Source: Dolomedes plantarius
Taxonomy: Eukaryota > Arthropoda > Arachnida > Araneae > Dolomedidae
Reading direction: 5' to 3'
Assembly: GCA_907164885.2 (NCBI GenBank)
Contig: OU015493.1
Location: forward strand, 220,492,781-220,556,780
Length of the DNA: 64,000 nt
This document shows, in pieces, positions 1 through 10,147 of this stretch. Made by a program: the position numbers and the translations under genes. Below the pieces are notes generated by a model that was given only the letters and a program-made list of their open reading frames with translations, was not told the DNA's origin and ran no database searches. The stretch's first letter is position 1. Every line of letters starts with the position of its first letter.

Positions 1-1
1 G

Positions 2-250
2 GAAGAAAACATACGACAATATAACAAACGGCGTAAACCGGCTTGTAAATACAAGATCGGTGACAAAGTGGCAATACAACGAACTCAATTTGGAACCGGA
101 TTAAAGCTCCGACCAAAGTTCTTCGGACCATATGAGATCACGAACATCAACCCCAACGATCGTTACGAAGTTCGAAAGTTAGGACATCACGATGGTCCAA
201 CCATAACATCAACTGCAGCGGACAAAATGAAACAGTGGTGCAGAAACTGA
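2..250 (+). pseudogene. Ty3/gypsy integrase C-terminal fragment (5' cut by window edge)
   Basis: The reading frame is open from the window start to a stop at 248-250 and gives about 82 residues. Near residue 20 it reads GDKVAIQRTQFGTGLKLRP and then FGPYEITNINPNDRYEVRKL. This is the basic SH3-like C-terminal domain of retroviral-type integrases, where a G-D-x-V strand leads into a K-L-x-P-x-[FY]-x-GPY motif. In Ty3/gypsy elements this domain binds DNA during cDNA integration. The catalytic core and the rest of pol would lie left of the window, so I cannot tell whether this copy is intact. The frame ends normally after KMKQWCRN, as expected for the end of pol. A CDS of an intact element remains possible. 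Confidence 0.8.
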
Positions 251-657
251 ACACCAATACCACTGTGTTGAACACTGCTTGATTTTTTGAAATATTTTTC
301 CTTTTTCTGCTCTTTTTTTTTTTTTTATCTTTTCAGAATTATTGTTTACAACCCAGCCGCGGACGTCTGGAAAGTCAGAACGGCCGTGTGAGAATGAGTT
401 TGGCAACACAACTGAACTATTACTACAACTTCCACTCCTACTACTTCGGCGCGAAGGACTTGGCGCGCAAACAGTGTGATGGACTAGTGACATTACGAAG
501 CGGATGTGTCGCTCCGCAGGCTTGCCGTTTTGAGTCAAATAGCTATGTTAATGCTTTGTTTTTTCTTAATTTCATACTAAGTGTTAGTCCTGTCTTGTAA
601 ACATCGTCTAGTTTAATTAAATGTTCAAAATAATTAAGTCTAATGATTCACTTCTAA
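251..657 (+). other. Probable 3' untranslated/LTR region of the gypsy element
   Basis: This stretch follows the integrase stop. It contains a T-rich tract at about 309-326 and a GC-richer block at 350-540. By position a 3' LTR would be expected here. I could not find a matched TG...CA pair, a polypurine tract or a target duplication, so no boundaries are given. Confidence 0.35.
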
Positions 658-680
658 AGGAAGGAGTACTAACTCCTTCC

Positions 681-681
<1 letters not shown>
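658..681. repeat. Perfect 10-bp hairpin with 4-nt loop
   Basis: AGGAAGGAGT at 658-667 is the exact reverse complement of ACTCCTTCCT at 672-681, separated by ACTA. It sits immediately before a (TA)n tract. Its function is unknown. It could be the end of an unrecognised element. Confidence 0.8.

Positions 682-683
<2 letters not shown>

Positions 684-716
<33 letters not shown>
684..716. repeat. (TA)n microsatellite
   Basis: This is an uninterrupted AT dinucleotide tract directly abutting the left terminus of the pogo-like element at 717. Confidence 0.95.
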
Positions 717-719
<3 letters not shown>

Positions 720-1664
720 TAACCACCGCTTATAGTGACCAGTGGTTATAAGAATCAACCGTTTATGAGAATCAATATCACAAAAACAAAACCAAATGTA
801 TTATTTCCATGTTAAAATTTTCGCTTTAAAGAATCAATCCACCGGTTATAAGAATCAGTTTACACTCTTCGCTTTCCTTTCATTTTTCAAAAAAAGCGAC
901 TTAAATCCTTAAAAGGCACGAAGTTCTTTATTTATTTTTGTTGTTGTTGTTAAAGAAAGACTGATAAGATGGGATGGAATACAGTCGTAAACTGCATTCC
1001 CTTTCTTTTTTAGACATAACATAATAGTTTCCCCTTTAACGCTTTAGCACAATACTGTCCTATTAGCTTGACTCGGGGGCATCTTTGCCCGTCCGGGTCC
1101 AATCTTTTTTTTTCTACGTCCCACATCCTGGTTGCGGCTTTCTGGACCCTGAAACATGTAAATCTTCGGCGAAGTGTCCACTATCACTTAGGCAAACGTG
1201 ACATTAGTAGATTCAGCACATTATCAAACCGTGAAACGTAAGTTAGAAGGTGAATATTTGTCTGAGACTATTGGCATAGACAGAGGTATAAACAGCCTCC
1301 TGAAAACTTCATTACGTCAAACTACCATAGAAAACTTATTCTTGGTCCCTTCCTGTAGTTGAAATGTTAAAACTGTTAAGCAGGTATGTTGTAACAAATA
1401 TTGGATTTTTTTCTTATCTTACTATAATCATGTGTATCTACTTATAGGTTCAGAAATTAAGTTGTATTTTTAAAATTATAAAAAATAATTTTAATAAAAG
1501 ATAATTAACGTAAATTAAAGAGTATTTTATGGTCATTTATCTAATATATGTATATATAGGTGTGTGTGCGCCTATCGAAAAACCTAAATTTCGGCTATAA
1601 GAATCAACCGCTTATAAGAATCAAAAACAGTGCTAACAAACGTGATTCTTATAAGAGGAAACCA

Positions 1665-1667
<3 letters not shown>
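717..1667. mobile_element. Non-autonomous pogo/Tigger-like DNA transposon
   Basis: The left end reads CAGTAACCACCGCTTATA. The right end, read on the minus strand, reads CAGTGGTTTCCTCTTATAAG. The two share CAGT and the C-n-CTTATA block. A TA dinucleotide flanks each end, as expected for Tc1/mariner/pogo insertions. Near both ends the motif TATAAGAATCA recurs (about 746, 846, 1595 and 1611 on the plus strand, and inverted at 1642). No transposase reading frame is present in the 951 bp, so the element would depend on a partner in trans. Superfamily assignment rests on the termini only. Both flanks are (TA)n tracts, so the TA duplication itself is not informative. Confidence 0.6.

Positions 1668-1723
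<56 letters not shown>
1668..1723. repeat. (TA)n microsatellite
   Basis: This AT dinucleotide tract lies directly right of the pogo-like element. Together with 684-716 it suggests insertion into a pre-existing microsatellite. Confidence 0.95.
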
Positions 1724-1725
<2 letters not shown>

Positions 1726-2603
1726 GGGTCAAGTATCCCTGTTTGGGACGCCCTGGCGAGAAAAGCAGTGGACTTAGCGTCTTCATATTTGGAGGGTATA
1801 CATATCAGGGTACGGAGAATTGATTGGTGGGAAAAACCAATTGGTTCCAACAAAGACCGCTAGGTGCAAATGATGCGCCGCGATCGGTTGAAGGCAATTA
1901 AAAGGAAATATGACTGTACGAAGAAAGGAAAAAGATTTTCCCTTAAGGAACGTAACAATTTACTGAGCACGGATTGCTATTTTCACAAAGTACTTATAAT
2001 CTAGATTTATACGCTAGGTTTAGAAAAGAACATCACTCAGATGGTGATCGAACGGAAGCCGTTCTCTAAAATTTTCCACCATTCATCTCTATGGAAATGG
2101 CGGCCACTTCATCAGCGGACAATTCAATAGCGGACTCACAGACCCGTTGCCCATTTTCAAGTGTTTTAACATTCCACTTGGTTTCCTTGGTCATGGAGAG
2201 ACACTTGCTGTGACGTTTGAAACCCATTGCAGGATGGGTTTTCGATCAGGTACGACATCACTTCCATAGAGCACCCAATCCGCGGTTAAGAAACGTTGTT
2301 TTTAAAGAACGCCTCCATAACGGAACTTTGATGCTACCCACTCACTAGAAAATCCGCTCCCCCTCCCTCTCTCCCCCTCCTCTGGCACACACACTCTTGC
2401 TAGTGACAATCAGAAATTTAGGAGTCCTTTCTACCGCACCCTGTGCATTACTACTTTAAAAAAAAGTAGAAGAAAAATTTATGACGTTTTTACGAGACAA
2501 TTCTTGTATTATATATTCCCGACCGTATTTCTTTTGTGATTTCGGAGGGAGGGGGGGGGGGGGGTGAGAGAATAAAAGGCTTAAAAGAGGGGGAGTTGAT
2601 CGG
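1724..2603. other. Unassigned spacer
   Basis: The left part (1725-1990) is more GC-rich and could be part of an old element, but I recognise no family. A 14-base G run lies at about 2551-2564. No gene is supported. Confidence 0.5.
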
Positions 2604-2639
2604 TACTTAAATTCTGAAACGTGATTTGCGTGTTTGACA

Positions 2640-3060
2640 GCTGCTCGTTCCCCATCGCATATTCAGGAAAAAATGTTTTAGAATTGATCAGAAGTTACTT
2701 AATGACTTAGTGTGTCAGCTTCCAGCACCCTTTATTATTCTCGGCGACTTCAATCGCAATCCTAGTCCTTAGTGGGAAAGTGATGATAGTAACTCCCGTG
2801 GACAACATTTCGAAAAGATGATTTCTGATCACTATCTCTGTCTGCTAAACAACGGTGAAGCTACCCATTTCCTTGAGCCCTAAAGGACATTTCGCGCCAT
2901 TTACCTCGAGATCTGCAGTCCTTCGCTTTTACCTTTCTGGCAGTTTAATTTGGGGAATGACTTGTGGAAGAGTGATAACTTCCCAGTTTTTCTTTAAGTT
3001 TCTGGGTTTGGGTGTGAGCCTGTTCGTCGTCTTCCTCGTCACATTCATGATGCCGCTGAC
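2640..3060 (+). pseudogene. Endonuclease (APE-type) remnant of the non-LTR element
   Basis: Translation around 2725-2790 gives PAPFIILGDFNRNPSP, the ILGDFN core of AP-like endonucleases, followed by RGQHFEKMISDHYLCLLNNG at 2799-2858, the usual S/N-RG-x-x-L/F-E...L-L-N-x-G-x-x-T block. Around 2960-2995 a frame reads LWKSDNFPVFL, corresponding to the conserved SDHxPV motif near the end of the domain, with H changed to N. In the family this enzyme nicks the genomic target to prime reverse transcription. At least one in-frame stop and several frameshifts are present. The N-terminal third is absent. Confidence 0.75.
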
Positions 3061-3793
3061 TGGTCTTTGTATGAAGCCAGAGCAGTGATTACCAGAAATA
3101 GAGTCATTGGCGAGTTTGATGTGTTAAAAGAGTTACTGATGTAATAATGGAAGCCGTTGATGTAGCGATCCCTAAGACTTCATCTTTTATTCATAAGCAC
3201 TGGAAACCTTGATGGTACTTGCACGGAGGCCATTAAAAAACAAAGAATATCTTGGGGTATTTTTCGACGATACCCAATCACTTCAAACTATGTTGCTTTC
3301 AAGCAAACTATGTTACTTTGAAGCAAGCTAGAAGAGTGCGTTGCTCGTGTAAAAAAGATTCTTGGACACAGTATGTCTCTAGCCTCACATCATATACCCC
3401 CAGTAAGTAGTTGTGGACTCTTGCGAAGAGGGCAATGGGACTCTATTCTGAGTGTCCGATATCTTGCATTAAAGAGGAGGATCGTGACCTTATTGACAAT
3501 CATAATTTAGCAAATACCCTCGGTCGTGCCTTCGACTATGTCTCAAGCGCCGACTCGTAAGAGCATTAATTTATGTCATAAAAATATCATGAAGAATCTC
3601 GTCCCATTAATTTCTCAACCCGGTCCAACCTACCTTACAACTGCACCTACACGGATAACGAGTTTACTCACTGTCTACAGCAAACTCGGCATTCAGCCCC
3701 AGGGCTTACTTACAGTCTTCTCAAACATCTTCCGAAGACGATAACATCCTATAACATCCTATAACATCCGTAACATCCTATTCCTGTTTAATA

Positions 3794-4620
3794 GACCCTG
3801 CAAATTATAGATCTATTGCACTCTCTAGTTGCATGTACAAGCTTCTTGAACGCATGGTAAATATACGCCTAGTGCATGTCCTAGAAAATAACGAATGCTT
3901 GCACCCTTCCAGAGTGGGTTTGCCGCAAAGGCTGGTCCACGATGGACAATATCATAGCTCTAGAATCTCATATCAGATATTCTTTTGTTAGGCGAAGACA
4001 TATAGTTTCTATTTTTCAATGTCGAAACGGCGTCTAACAAATCTTGGCGGCATTTCATACTTCATGACCTACACTCCTTACATTTTCCGGGTCAACGAAA
4101 ACTTTTTATTGCTAATTTCTTATCCCGTCGTGTTTTTACTGTTCAGATAGCTTCTACTCTATCAAATGTTTATAATCTAGAGGAAGGAGTACCAAAGGGC
4201 AGTGTTTTAAGCGTAACTCTTTTTCTTAAAAAATAAATAATATAATGCTTTTCCTTCATCTCTTAATGGCATCCTGTATGTAGACGACCTGCAGATTTCT
4301 TGTGAAGTTTCGGATATACGACATATTAAGCGACAACTTCCGACAGATGTAAATAGAATGGTCCAGAGGAATGCTAAAAATGGGTTTCTTTTCTCTGTTG
4401 ACAAAACTTCTGTTGTCCACTTTTGTAGACTTCGAATAATTCACCTAGATCCTGAGATTTGTCGTGGACAGACGGAAATTCCTGTTGTTTAAAGTGTTCG
4501 GTTCCTAGGCGTGTTGTTTGACAGAAAGCTCACTTTCCTTCCGCACATTTTTCATCTGCGGAAGGAATGAGAAGCTGCCCTCGACCTTTTAAAGGTACTT
4601 TCGAACACGTCTTGGGGTGA
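3794..4620 (+). pseudogene. Reverse transcriptase remnant of the non-LTR element
   Basis: The segment begins with DPANYRSIALSSCMYKLLER at 3794, the RT finger motif that includes the YRPI/LSS-like block. A shifted frame then resembles the SGFRKGWST block near 3915. GVPKGSVLS lies at about 4186-4212, corresponding to the G-x-PQGS-x-LSP motif. The catalytic box YVDD is at 4277-4288. KTSVVHF and VRFLGVLFDRKLTF follow, matching the downstream thumb region. The YVDD aspartates are intact, but the chain is broken by several frameshifts (for example near 3920 and 4220) and by stops (for example TAA at 4490-4492). Confidence 0.85.
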
Positions 4621-5164
4621 GTATCACATCTCTGTGTGAAAATACACAAAGCCTCTCTCCGCTCGAAACTGGATTATGGCGGTGCAGCTTATGGGTCAGT
4701 ACAAGCATCAGCACTGCGACAGCTGTACACCGTTCCTCATAGAGCATTGAGTATCTGTTCTGCAGCTTTCCGCCCATCTCCCATTGAATCCTTCGTCCCT
4801 ATATGTGATCTGCAATGAACCATCCCTAAGTCTAATCCGTCAGGAATTGTCGCTTATGTACTATTTCCGCATATTCTCACTTTCAATGGAGAATCTGCAT
4901 TGAAATCTCTACAGAATCTGCTACTTGATAGAAAGCTTGACTACCTTTATGTGAATCGTCCTTCTTGTATCCCAACTTTTGGTATTAGAAGAAATCTCCT
5001 CAGTGATTCGGAGATAAATGGTTTGGCCCCTCTGGGTTGTTCGTCCCTGGAGGGCCCACACAGTCTCCTATCTAAATCCATTTAAAGGTTTTCACAAATC
5101 TAACACCAGCGATGTGGTGTACCGGCAATAGTTTGCAGCCCCTTGTGCTAATTATTCCACCTAT

Positions 5165-5590
5165 ATATATATATGTGTATACCGACGGATCAAAAGCGTG
5201 CTACCATGTTGGCTGCACTTATGTCAGCAACAACAATGTGGTTCGTCAGAGCTTACATCCGTCTTTTTATGTTTTTTTTCTGCCGAAACGGAACCCATCT
5301 TAAACGCTTTAAAATAGATTTGCACCCGGAGAGAAAGAAAATTTATAGTGTACATCGATTCATTAGGTTCCTTGCAGAATCTCGATTCAGATGCGCCTAC
5401 CCATTCTTTTGGCTACTGAGGTTTTGGGACATCGCTATAAAGTCTTATTTTGCTGGAATCAGAGCCATGTAGGAATACTGGGAAATGAACTGGCTGATGC
5501 TGCTGCGAAGAATGCTAACATCGCATTTCATAAGTCAACCTCTTTGTGTGACAAAAAACAAGCGAATGATTCGCCATATGTGGCTTGAAT
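5165..5590 (+). pseudogene. RNase H domain remnant of the non-LTR element
   Basis: YTDGSK is encoded at 5178-5195, the first catalytic Asp block of RNase HI. After frameshifts, SHVGILGNELADAAAKNANI is encoded at 5463-5522, the last conserved H-x-G-x-x-GNE-x-AD-x-AAK block. In the element this domain degrades RNA in RNA/DNA hybrids. The segment has several breaks. It runs into the nested Tc1 element at 5614 and the host element resumes after 6990. Confidence 0.8.
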
Positions 5591-5613
5591 ATTCAGGTCG
5601 AGAACAAGCAACA

Positions 5614-6990
5614 CTGCTGGCCATTAAAATTGCAACACCATGAAGGAGGATTATACAAACGTCAAATTTGCATGAAAAGGAAGAAGATGCTGGAAGATGC
5701 AAATGATTAGCGTTTAAGCGCAATAGAGCGTCGCATGAGGGAGAAACGTCATCTCAAACTCTGTATAAAAGAAAAGTTATGCAGTGGGGTTTCTCATTCG
5801 GAAATCGCATTTTAATGTTGATTGTTTGTGAGAAGATCTTGTTACTCCTCTTAGAAGAAGGCAAAACGGTTACCAGCACGTGTCGGAATTCGATAGTGAC
5901 AGGATCGTGGCCTACCTAGAGTGCGGTTTGTCGTTCCGCGATATTGTTACTCGCAACGGTTGGAACCCAACTACTGTCATGCGAATATGAAATCGGTGGG
6001 TTTAAGGGGTCATACTTAACATCATGCAGGATCGCAACGTTCTTACACCACTAACGTTCGAGAGGACAGACATTTTGTGAGGTCAGCCTTGCAGGATCGT
6101 ACTTAATGGATCTTGAGTCAGGAAATGGGCTTATTTGCAGCACTACAAGTATCTTCACGGACAGTGTGACGACGTCTGGAGCAGCACGGACTGTCTGCAT
6201 CGCGACCATTATTGCGACTTCTCTTGACACTGCAGCATAGAAACGCGAGGCGACAGTGGTGCACCCAACGACACAACTGGATAAAGGAGTGGCCACAGAT
6301 CGTCTTTTCAGACGAGTCCTGGTTCTGCGTGCAGCATCATGATGGACATATACGTGTCTAGATGCACCGAGGAGAACGCACATGGACGACTTGAATTCCA
6401 TATCGTCATATGGGCCCTGCACCTGATGTGGTGGTATGAGCATTCATTGGGTACACGGCTCGAACACCTTTTCCTCGCGTCGTCGGTAATCTGAACAGCC
6501 ATCGTTACATTTCTCAGATCTTGAGGCCGGTGGCTGTGCCCTATCTCCGAGGCATCGGAGACATCATATTTCAACAACATAATGCAAGACTGCGTGTTCC
6601 CCGTCGTGTCTTGACCTACCTCGACACAGACGATTGTTGCCCTAGCCTGCATGTTCTCTAGATATCTCCCCCATTGAAAACATCTGGTCATGGGTAGCTG
6701 AGAGACTGGGCCGCCACCGCTCTCCAGCCACTACGATTGATTAAGTGGGGCACAGCCATGAAGCAGCATGGAATGACTTGCCCGTATCTGTCATCCAAGC
6801 CCAGTTCGACTTGATGCCTAACCGGATTAGAGCTGTTTTAGCTGCCAGAGGCGGCAGCTGTGTTTACTAATTTCGAACCCTGTATACCCCAAATTGCCTA
6901 CAAATTTAATCATAATTTCTTCCTACTGCTACTGTGTAAAATTTCGTTATTTGCCTTCCTTCCTGGTGTTGCAATTTTAATGGCCAGCAG
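5614..6990 (+). mobile_element. Tc1/mariner (Tcb1-like) element nested in the non-LTR element
   Basis: The left terminus CTGCTGGCCATTAAAATTGC continues into AACACCA. The right terminus is its inverse, GGTGTTGCAATTTTAATGGC continuing to CAGCAG at 6990. The inverted repeats match over about 30 bp with one or two mismatches. Length is 1377 bp, normal for the family. The expected TA target duplication is visible on the right (CATACATG) but has decayed on the left (CAACA). The flanks are the two halves of the non-LTR ORF. This dates the insertion after that element. Confidence 0.88.
5886..6870 (+). pseudogene. Tcb1-like DD34E transposase, degenerate
   Basis: From 5886 the translation EFDSDRIVAYLECGLSFRDI matches the N-terminal helix-turn-helix start of Tc1-like transposases, followed by NGWNPTTVMRI. 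Later segments, with frameshifts between, read SDESWFCVQHHDGHIRV around 6310 (first catalytic Asp) and SPIENIWSWVAERLGRHRSP around 6666 (the Glu block). The chain ends with AAWNDLPVSVIQAQFDLMPN and a stop at 6868-6870. The central Asp block (normally QQDNARPH) is changed to QHNARLRV-like sequence, so a catalytic residue appears lost. Many stops are present, so no activity is expected. The family mobilises DNA by cut-and-paste at TA sites. Confidence 0.85.
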
Positions 6991-7019
6991 CATACATGTA
7001 ATAAAACATACCATCGCTT

Positions 7020-7311
7020 CTTGGCAGACATAACCTAGTCGGAAAAAGACGTCTCATTGACACATCTACTTATCGGACGCTTCCGACTAACTCACGTCCA
7101 TCTGTTACTCCGAGAGAGTGCTCCCATGTGCCTTTACTGTAAATGCCCTCTAACCCTTTTAGATATCTTAACTGGCCGTGTAGCTTTTAAAACCCTTTAT
7201 TTTGAATTTTATAACTGTTATTCTTTAAGTCTGGATATCTTCCTGGTGCAGTACCTCAATCCTGAGCTTTTTAAATTTTTGCACACCACTGATTTTTATT
7301 CTGAAAATTAG
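7020..7311 (+). pseudogene. C-terminal tail of the interrupted non-LTR polyprotein
   Basis: The frame encodes LIGRFRLTHVHLLLRESAPM and then a C-x-x-C pair (CLYCKCPLTLLDIL), corresponding to the R-x-R-x-G-H-T-x-L-T-H-x-[HY]-L-L...P-x-C-x-x-C-x-x-x-x-T-x-x-H-I-L tail that follows RNase H in Jockey-type elements. The His of the zinc-like knuckle is altered. It ends FKFLHTTDFYSEN with a stop at 7309-7311. Removing the Tc1 insertion would restore continuity with the segment ending at about 5613. Confidence 0.75.
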
Positions 7312-7961
7312 CTCTTTGTAATCTTGTACCTCAAGGATTTTATTACTGTTCCGTTTAATTTTCTTCACCTTCTATTGATGTTTTTGGTTTTAAAAAATTT
7401 ATTCTTTACAATTTTTATTGAATTTTGTAAAATACTGCGTAACATTCTTTTATATGATTGCTTTCGTGTTTGGTTTTACTTGTACACCAAATGGTTGGCG
7501 CATCTTGTCCCTCGATTGACTTTGCACCAATAAACCTAAATCAACCAACCATTCGCAGATGGCGGACCTTGATTGGGTACATACTCCTGCGTCACAGGAG
7601 ATAAATCTGTATATTGAAGTCAGCCACACATGGGAATAGCAAATTACAGTAAGCCCTTGGTGAAGATTAACACACAAAAAAACAAATAAATTTTATAGGA
7701 CTGTAGCAAACGCAACCATTCATAATTTGTGCTCAAATGGGAAATATTCACAAAACTAGCCGCTAACATCAAGATGCATTACGTTTTTAAACATTTTTAC
7801 AGTGATGATAAGTTTATTAGGTTTAAAAACTGTTCTTCATTCGAGGTAAATTATTAGTTATCACATAATAAAAAGTAACACCATATTATTAAATAAAATA
7901 TTAAAATTGTGCTAACATAACTATAAATTTAAAATGCATGAAATTTTGTAGCTGATTTTTT

Positions 7962-8048
7962 ATGCCTCTCAAAAGAAAATTAATTGGTTACGAAAATTTA
8001 AACAGAAAGTTAAATAGATTACAAGAAGAAAAAAGGCAAGCTGGTTAA
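7962..8048 (+). pseudogene. Truncated N-terminus of the hAT-like transposase
   Basis: This 28-codon frame begins MPLKRKLIGYENLNRKLN and stops at 8046-8048. It is basic, with a heptad-like run of Arg, Lys and Glu (LNRLQEEKRQ). The right arm carries a second copy of the same start on the minus strand (ATG at about 10474). The matching start suggests it is the original translation start of the element's protein. The rest of the chain to 9935 is too decayed to follow, and the solo LTR at 8224 lies inside it. Confidence 0.45.
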
Positions 8049-8223
8049 TTAAACACGATTTTTACAAATAATTAGGAGATAAAGCCCGAAGAAATAAAGA
8101 TGGAATGTAGTTAGGGCAATGGTTAGTTTTTTTAACATACTTATAAAGACAAAATTGAAGACAATAGTCAGTGCGTCATTAATAAAAAAATTTTGTGGGA
8201 AAAACACTGTAACGTATTTTACC

Positions 8224-9203
8224 TGTGACACAGGGTCAATTAAACTCTCAAGTTCTGCAACAGGTTACGTAAAACGGAAAAGCAGCCAGACAACAGATTT
8301 AGGAAAATAAAAAAGGTGCACTTTATTAAGTGCTCTAGATTAAATATGTGCGATTCAGCAGCAGTTACAGAATTATAATATACAGGTTTAATGGAGATGA
8401 GTTGAGGCCACACACAGTTCGAGATAGATCAATCAAGTCGAATCGACGTCACTCACGATAGTAAATAGTTCGTTCAAAAGATGAGCTGATTTCACACTCG
8501 CTAGTCGCTGACGGCCAGGTCCTCGTGGAATCTGGTCTGGACAGTAAAAGGTCTGGACAGTAGTCCGAAAAACAAGATCACTCCACTGATCTGTCGTATA
8601 TGATGAGGGTTCAACACACGGAAATATCTATCCGTAATCTAGAGCTATTAGCTCTCTGGTCTCTAAGCGCATGTTTTGCTACCTAGAACCGCTCTTAAAT
8701 AATTCCGAGAGAATTTCTCTCTTCACTCTTTCCTGCCGGGTTATTCCAGTTCAACCCTCGAAGTTCACCAAAGAAGTAGCGCCCTCTGCTCTCAGCTCTC
8801 TGAACTCCTCTCTGAGCTCCGATTCTGATCTCCGCATCTCTTTTTGTCAGTTCATTTACTGGTGGCGATTTAAATTTGCCCCTCTCTCGAAACCTTTTTT
8901 CTATTCGCCCCTCTCTGTGTCGTGTGCAAAAATTCTGTTTAGTTATTTATCGATATATCGCTAGAATGAACTGAATCGATAGTCATCAAGGGGCATGTTC
9001 CTATTGTATTTTAACGTCGGCTCCCTAGACCTCGTGGCGCCAGTCCATTGTAGTTTATCCTGGCACCTGCTACTGGATCAGCTGACTGCCTTAGTGATTC
9101 ATCCACCTGTTTCGGGAGGAAAAACCACATCTTTGGGGAATGCTCTGTGGCTCCTGTTTCTTTGAGCGGGTTTTTCAGAGCCTTGAGTGTTGGGAATTCC
9201 ACA
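8224..9203 (-). mobile_element. Solo LTR (probably Ty3/gypsy) inserted in the hAT-like element
   Basis: On the minus strand the unit starts TGTGGAATTCCCAAC and ends CCCTGTGTCACA, a TG...CA pair typical of LTRs. The flanks are TTACC on the left and ATACC on the right, so a 4-bp TACC, or a 5-bp duplication with one mismatch, is present. On the minus strand AATAAAGTGCACC near 8310-8325 fits a polyadenylation signal late in an LTR. It is more GC-rich than its surroundings. No internal retroviral genes adjoin it, so it is read as a solo LTR left after LTR-LTR recombination. Family assignment is inference. Confidence 0.65.
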
Positions 9204-9934
9204 ATACCTACGAACTAAGAAAGCATTTCTTACGATTTTTACTGACCATGCATACTACAGGAGCAGATTTAACTGACATGATAAAAAAGTAACTAGAATA
9301 ATTTTGGATATCTGTAAAAAAAATTTTAAAAATGAGATGGCTGGGATATGACAGCGAGGACAACCTGAAGAAAGCCATTTCTGATATTCAGTCACGATTT
9401 CAGCGATATTCTAAAAAAAAATCGTCCCTCTTTAACGCTTAAAAATGCCATTCTAATTCGTTGGTCAAACAGGATTGATGCTGTTACCCCATTAAGTTGT
9501 CGTCTATCGCATATCGTTAAAGCTACAGTTAATGATAATCAACGAGTATGAAAAATGTTATGAATATGAACATAACGCTAAAAATCTACTTGAAAAAATA
9601 ACTACATACAAAATCGTTGCAAGTGTAGTCATTTGGTATGTTATTCTTGCGAAAACAAAGCTTTTATCTAAATTTCTTCACATCCAAAAACTGAATGTTA
9701 CAAACTGTATTTCTATGGAAAAATAATTTTACACAACATTTTAAAGATTATAGATACTCGGGATTTTCAAACTCTTTTTGTTAGTAACTTGTCTAATTCT
9801 AGTAACATGTTAGTAACTTGTCTAGTTCATAACTTGTCTAATTTTACCAAATAAACAAACAAAATTCGTAAGAAGTATTAAATTTTATATGTACATTTGT
9901 TTTGAATACATATTTCCAAACTTTTTTTTTATCT

Positions 9935-10147
9935 TACAGAATTCTACTAACATTAACTGAAACTGTAGCAGTAGATGAGTGCCGTTTTTCTAAAATTAAA
10001 ATTTTAAAGAATTATCTACCAATAACAACCGAAGAGCAATTGAATGAATCAACAACAAATTCTATAATAAAGAAGGTTTCGAAAATAATAAATATTAGAG
10101 ATGCAATAAAGCAATTTGCCCCAATAATGTCTGGAAGAATGATTTAG
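9935..10147 (+). pseudogene. hAT transposase C-terminal dimerisation domain remnant
   Basis: The frame reads LLTLTETVAVDECRFSKIKI and then LKNYLPITTEEQLNE, ending IRDAIKQFAPIMSGRMI with a stop at 10145-10147. This matches the hAT C-terminal motif (L-P-x-T-x-A-x-x-E-R-x-F-S-x-L-K-x-I-K-x-x-L-R...L-x-x-L), as in ZMYM1-like transposases. The S/A-E-R-S-F-S core is altered to VDECRFS. A second, better preserved copy of this domain lies at 48878-49057. In hAT transposases the domain mediates oligomerisation. The upstream catalytic part is not recognisable here. Confidence 0.7.

Larger units (their letters stand above)
2604..7549 (+). mobile_element. Decayed Jockey-type non-LTR retrotransposon, split by a Tc1 element
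   Basis: Degenerate coding segments appear in the right order on the plus strand: endonuclease (about 2640-3060), linker (3080-3560), reverse transcriptase (3794-4620), C-terminal connection (4620-5100), RNase H (5165-5590), then after the nested Tc1 element the terminal cysteine-containing tail (7020-7311). The 3' end carries AATAAA at about 7530 and an A/C-rich tail ending near 7549. There is no ORF1 and the endonuclease N-terminus is missing, so the copy is 5' truncated near 2600, typical of target-primed reverse transcription. Many stops and frameshifts show it is dead. The presence of RNase H fits Jockey/I/LOA-group elements. The clade assignment is by motif reading only. Confidence 0.8.

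Noticed and set aside
209..538. 109-codon minus-strand frame overlapping the gypsy integrase end
   Set aside because: It is antisense to a recognisable integrase, with no motif and low-complexity Ser/Lys runs.
6051..6691. Minus-strand frames of about 130 codons across the Tc1 transposase
   Set aside because: The plus strand carries the recognisable transposase. The antisense frames have no motifs.
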